Shown: positions 6,382-8,024 of the stretch, one piece after another
How the letters are laid out: each line of letters opens with the position of its first letter
How positions within the stretch are numbered: position 1 is the first letter of the stretch
Assembly (NCBI GenBank): GCA_002684935.1
Contig: NYWC01000012.1
Coordinates: forward strand, 19,365-27,388
Source of the DNA: Gammaproteobacteria bacterium
GTDB lineage: Bacteria > Pseudomonadota > Gammaproteobacteria > Pseudomonadales > Pseudohongiellaceae
Direction of reading: 5' to 3'
Length of the DNA: 8,024 nt
Translations under genes and position numbers: made by a program
Notes under the pieces: generated by a model
The model's input: the letters and a program-made list of their open reading frames with translations, nothing else
What the model was told of the DNA's origin: nothing
Databases searched by the model: none

Positions 6382-7503
6382 ATGAGTCGGGATAAATTTA
6401 TAGAGGGTCGCCGTTGGGTGGTTAAGGTGGGTAGCTCCCTGGTAACCAATAACGGCTTGGGGCTGGATCGGCAAGCGATCGCAAACTGGGCTCGACAATT
6501 GGTGGCGCTTCAAGGCGCTGGCATTGAACTGGTACTGGTTTCAAGTGGTGCGGTCGCGGAAGGGGTAAGTCGACTGGGCCTGAAGTCTCGACCCCGGGAA
6601 ATCCACATGCAACAGGCGGCTGCCGCTGTAGGTCAGATGGGCGTGATCCAGGCCTATGAATCCTGCTTCATGGAGCAGGGTGTGCATGCGGCACAGATCC
6701 TGCTGAGCCACGAAGATCTCTCTGACCGCACGCGTTACCTGAATGCGCGCAGTACCCTGACTACCTTACTAGAACTGGGGACGCTACCTGTGGTGAATGA
6801 AAATGACACCGTGGCCACGGCGGAATTGTGCTTTGGCGACAACGATACCTTGGCCGCGCTGGTGGCGAACCTTACCAACGCAGACGCCATGGTGATTCTG
6901 ACGGACCAAGATGGCCTTTTCACGGCAGATCCCCGCAGTCACGAAGATGCAGAGTTGGTGTCTGTCGGTTCGGCCCACGACAAAAGCCTGGCGGCAATGG
7001 CTGGCGCGGGCAGTAGCCTCGGCAGAGGCGGGATGCAATCCAAATTAAGTGCAGCTAAATTAGCAGCACGCTCAGGCACCGACACGATGATCGCCAATGG
7101 TCGATTCGAGGATATTCTCGCCAGGATTGCTTCAGGCGAGGAACTTGGTACCTTGCTCACCGCCGATAGTGAACCGATGACGGCGCGCAAGCAGTGGTTG
7201 GCTGGTCAGCTATCTGTTGCCGGCAACCTGCAACTTGATGCGGGGGCGGTGAATGTGCTTTGCAACTCGGGTAAAAGCCTGCTGGCGGTCGGCGTGCAGC
7301 GTGTCTCAGGAAAGTTCAGGCGCGGTGACGTCGTGGCCTGTGTTACTGGTGAGGGAGTCGAGGTTGCACGGGGGTTAGTGAATTATGACGCGGCAGAAAT
7401 CGCGAAACTTTGCGGCAAGAGCAGTGACCAAATTGAAGCGCTGCTGGGATACGGGGGAGAGGAAGAGGTGATACACAGGGATAATCTCATCCTTTCGCGG
7501 TAA
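6382..7503 (+). CDS. proB: Glutamate 5-kinase (proline biosynthesis), AAK plus PUA domains
   Basis: ProB phosphorylates L-glutamate with ATP to glutamyl 5-phosphate, the first and feedback-inhibited step of proline synthesis. The 373-residue product has the two-domain gammaproteobacterial layout. The amino-acid kinase domain (about 1-257) shows VVKVGSS (13-19), LVSSGAVAEG (52-61), NEND (139-142), FGDNDTLAA (151-159), LTDQDGLFTADPR (173-185) and GRGGMQSK (214-221), which carry substrate- and ATP-binding residues. A PUA domain follows (about 275-360: LQLDAGAVNVLCNSGKSLLAVGV and RGLVNYDAAEI). GAG-rich bases just before the ATG give a modest Shine-Dalgarno. The frame runs 39 bp behind obg with no terminator between. 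proA is not in the window, which is common in relatives where proA is elsewhere. The bidirectional terminator after the stop closes the transcript. Confidence 0.97.
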   Translation: MSRDKFIEGRRWVVKVGSSLVTNNGLGLDRQAIANWARQLVALQGAGIELVLVSSGAVAEGVSRLGLKSRPREIHMQQAAAAVGQMGVIQAYESCFMEQGVHAAQILLSHEDLSDRTRYLNARSTLTTLLELGTLPVVNENDTVATAELCFGDNDTLAALVANLTNADAMVILTDQDGLFTADPRSHEDAELVSVGSAHDKSLAAMAGAGSSLGRGGMQSKLSAAKLAARSGTDTMIANGRFEDILARIASGEELGTLLTADSEPMTARKQWLAGQLSVAGNLQLDAGAVNVLCNSGKSLLAVGVQRVSGKFRRGDVVACVTGEGVEVARGLVNYDAAEIAKLCGKSSDQIEALLGYGGEEEVIHRDNLILSR

Positions 7504-7529
7504 CTGCATATCTCATTACGGCCGCAGCA

Positions 7530-7560
7530 GCCGGTTTTCGGCCAGCCAAAAAAAACCGGC
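7530..7560 (+). terminator. Upstream hairpin of the proB-rpsT terminator region
   Basis: GCCGGTTTT (7530-7538) pairs with AAAACCGGC (7552-7560) around a 13-base loop. No T-run follows directly, and its right arm overlaps the next hairpin (7548-7575), so only one of the two can form at a time. GGCCG (7520-7524) with CGGCC (7539-7543) is a third competing pairing. Confidence 0.45.
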
Positions 7561-7575
7561 CAGAGGCCGATTTTT
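7548..7575. terminator. Bidirectional Rho-independent terminator between proB and rpsT
   Basis: CGGCC and GGCCG (7557-7569) flank the loop AGA, with eight As on the left (7548-7555) and five Ts on the right (7571-7575). On the plus strand it ends the proB transcript about 45 bases after the stop. On the minus strand the hairpin is followed by eight Ts, a textbook terminator about 30 bases after rpsT. The flanking A and T tracts can lengthen the stem with one mismatch. Confidence 0.85.
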
Positions 7576-7598
7576 CAAGGCTATTGCAGCATCAGGTC

Positions 7599-7862
7599 CT
7601 ACTTGAGACTCTTTACTGCAGAATTTAATCTGCTCTTATGTCGTGCCGCCTTGTTTTTATGAATGATGCCTTTGTCGGCCAAGCGATCAATCACTGGGAC
7701 GGCCTCATTGTAGGCTTCAGTGGCAGCACCGTGGTCACCGCCAGCGATGGCCGCATCGACCTTCTTGATGTAGGTTCGCACCATGGAACGGAACGATGCA
7801 TTGTGGCGTCGTCGAGTTTCTCCCTGACGGGCGCGTTTACGGGCTTGTGGAGAGTTAGCCAA
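7599..7862 (-). CDS. rpsT: 30S ribosomal protein S20, UUG start codon
   Basis: S20 is a primary 16S rRNA-binding protein of the small subunit. The 87-residue product matches E. coli S20 in length and pattern: MANSPQARKRARQ, HNASFRSMVRTYIKKVDAAI, a variable middle, and IHKNKAARHKSRLN near the C-terminus. The start is TTG at 7862-7860, supported by AAGGAG six bases upstream and by the conserved MAN start. No in-frame ATG fits better. The E. coli gene also starts at UUG, and there the weak start is tied to translational feedback by S20, so the same control is likely here. The gene converges on proB across a two-way terminator. Its upstream region is shared with a divergent gene starting at 7976. 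Confidence 0.97.
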   Translation of the reverse strand: MANSPQARKRARQGETRRRHNASFRSMVRTYIKKVDAAIAGGDHGAATEAYNEAVPVIDRLADKGIIHKNKAARHKSRLNSAVKSLK

Positions 7863-7868
7863 TTTATG

Positions 7869-7874
7869 CTCCTT
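7869..7874 (-). promoter_or_regulatory. Shine-Dalgarno of rpsT, decides the UUG start
   Basis: Reads AAGGAG on the minus strand with a six-base spacer to the TTG at 7862. A strong Shine-Dalgarno paired with a weak start codon is the arrangement expected for autoregulated S20. Confidence 0.85.
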
Positions 7875-7975
7875 AGATTTAGCTCTTAAATACGGCGCTC
7901 ATTTTCTGTTTTGCTGAGGCCTGATTCTGTTCGTCGGGCCAGTCAAAACTGCCCCCTATTCGAAGGAGCGACACT
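7875..7975. promoter_or_regulatory. Divergent promoter region between rpsT and the gene at 7976
   Basis: This roughly 100-bp space must hold the rpsT promoter and perhaps one for the rightward gene. On the minus strand TTGACT (7946-7941) is a good -35 candidate, but no good -10 box lies 16-18 bp further. TATTTA (7892-7887) is a -10 candidate without a good -35. The boxes are therefore not assigned. Confidence 0.35.
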
Positions 7976-8024
7976 ATGCCGTTTTCACCTATTGATGTCA
8001 ATATGAAAAGAAGCATACCGAGCA
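7976..8024 (+). CDS. Start of an unidentified gene, truncated by the window end (possibly murJ by synteny)
   Basis: ATG at 7976 is preceded by AAGGAG-like bases (GAAGGAGCG) with about seven bases of spacing, and the frame stays open for the 16 visible codons: MPFSPIDVNMKRSIPS. In Pseudomonas and many relatives the gene divergent from rpsT is murJ (mviN), the lipid II flippase, followed by ribF and ileS. The visible residues carry none of the MurJ membrane motifs, which would come later, so the name rests only on position. An internal ATG at codon 10 (MKRSIPS), with basic residues, is an alternative start. Confidence 0.55.
   Translation, partial: MPFSPIDVNMKRSIPS

Noticed and set aside
7638..7889. 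Plus-strand open frame opposite rpsT
   Set aside because: It covers rpsT in antisense, has no family resemblance, and S20 on the minus strand is unmistakable with terminator and Shine-Dalgarno.
1..8024. Search for mobile elements, CRISPR arrays, tRNAs, toxin-antitoxin pairs or phage genes
   Set aside because: No transposase or integrase motifs, no regularly spaced repeats, no terminal inverted repeats and no tRNA-like cloverleaf were seen; the segment reads as stable core chromosome.

Overview
The window looks like a chromosomal segment from a gammaproteobacterium, probably a marine or Pseudomonas-related lineage (Pseudomonadales/Cellvibrionales-like). Three things point there. The ribosomal proteins L21, L27 and S20 read close to their E. 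coli counterparts and have the same lengths. ispB is divergent from rplU-rpmA-obg, as is usual in Gammaproteobacteria. The order ispB / rplU-rpmA-obg-proB / rpsT is the order I recall from Pseudomonas. The genus cannot be fixed from this sequence.

Layout. Bases 1-1274 (+) hold the C-terminal three quarters of electron-transfer flavoprotein:ubiquinone oxidoreductase. Bases 1426-2613 (+) encode a predicted lipoprotein with a transglutaminase-like domain followed by TPR repeats. Its stop lies 3 bp from that of an opposing SYLF-domain exported protein (2617-3186, -), which sits 72 bp behind ispB (3259-4230, -). The 269-bp gap 4231-4499 carries two divergent promoters, one for ispB and one for rplU. 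Rightward follow rplU (4500-4811), rpmA (4829-5086), a strong intrinsic terminator (5104-5133), obg/cgtA (5185-6342) and proB (6382-7503). A two-way terminator (7548-7575) separates proB from the opposing rpsT (7599-7862, -), which starts at UUG. A well-placed Shine-Dalgarno and ATG at 7976 open a gene that runs off the end; synteny suggests murJ, but the 16 visible residues do not prove it.

How the genes fit together. The right two thirds is a growth-linked housekeeping block: ribosomal proteins L21, L27 and S20, the ribosome-assembly GTPase Obg, the quinone side-chain synthase IspB and the first enzyme of proline synthesis. IspB makes the prenyl tail of ubiquinone, and ETF-QO delivers electrons to ubiquinone, so the two are linked by metabolism, though they are not in one operon. 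The left part carries the least characterised genes: the transglutaminase-like/TPR lipoprotein and the SYLF protein, both predicted to act in the cell envelope.

I found no mobile element, CRISPR array, tRNA, rRNA, defence system or clearly undescribed system. The points worth a second look are the transglutaminase-like/TPR lipoprotein, the tail-to-tail junction without a terminator, and several start-site and regulatory details.
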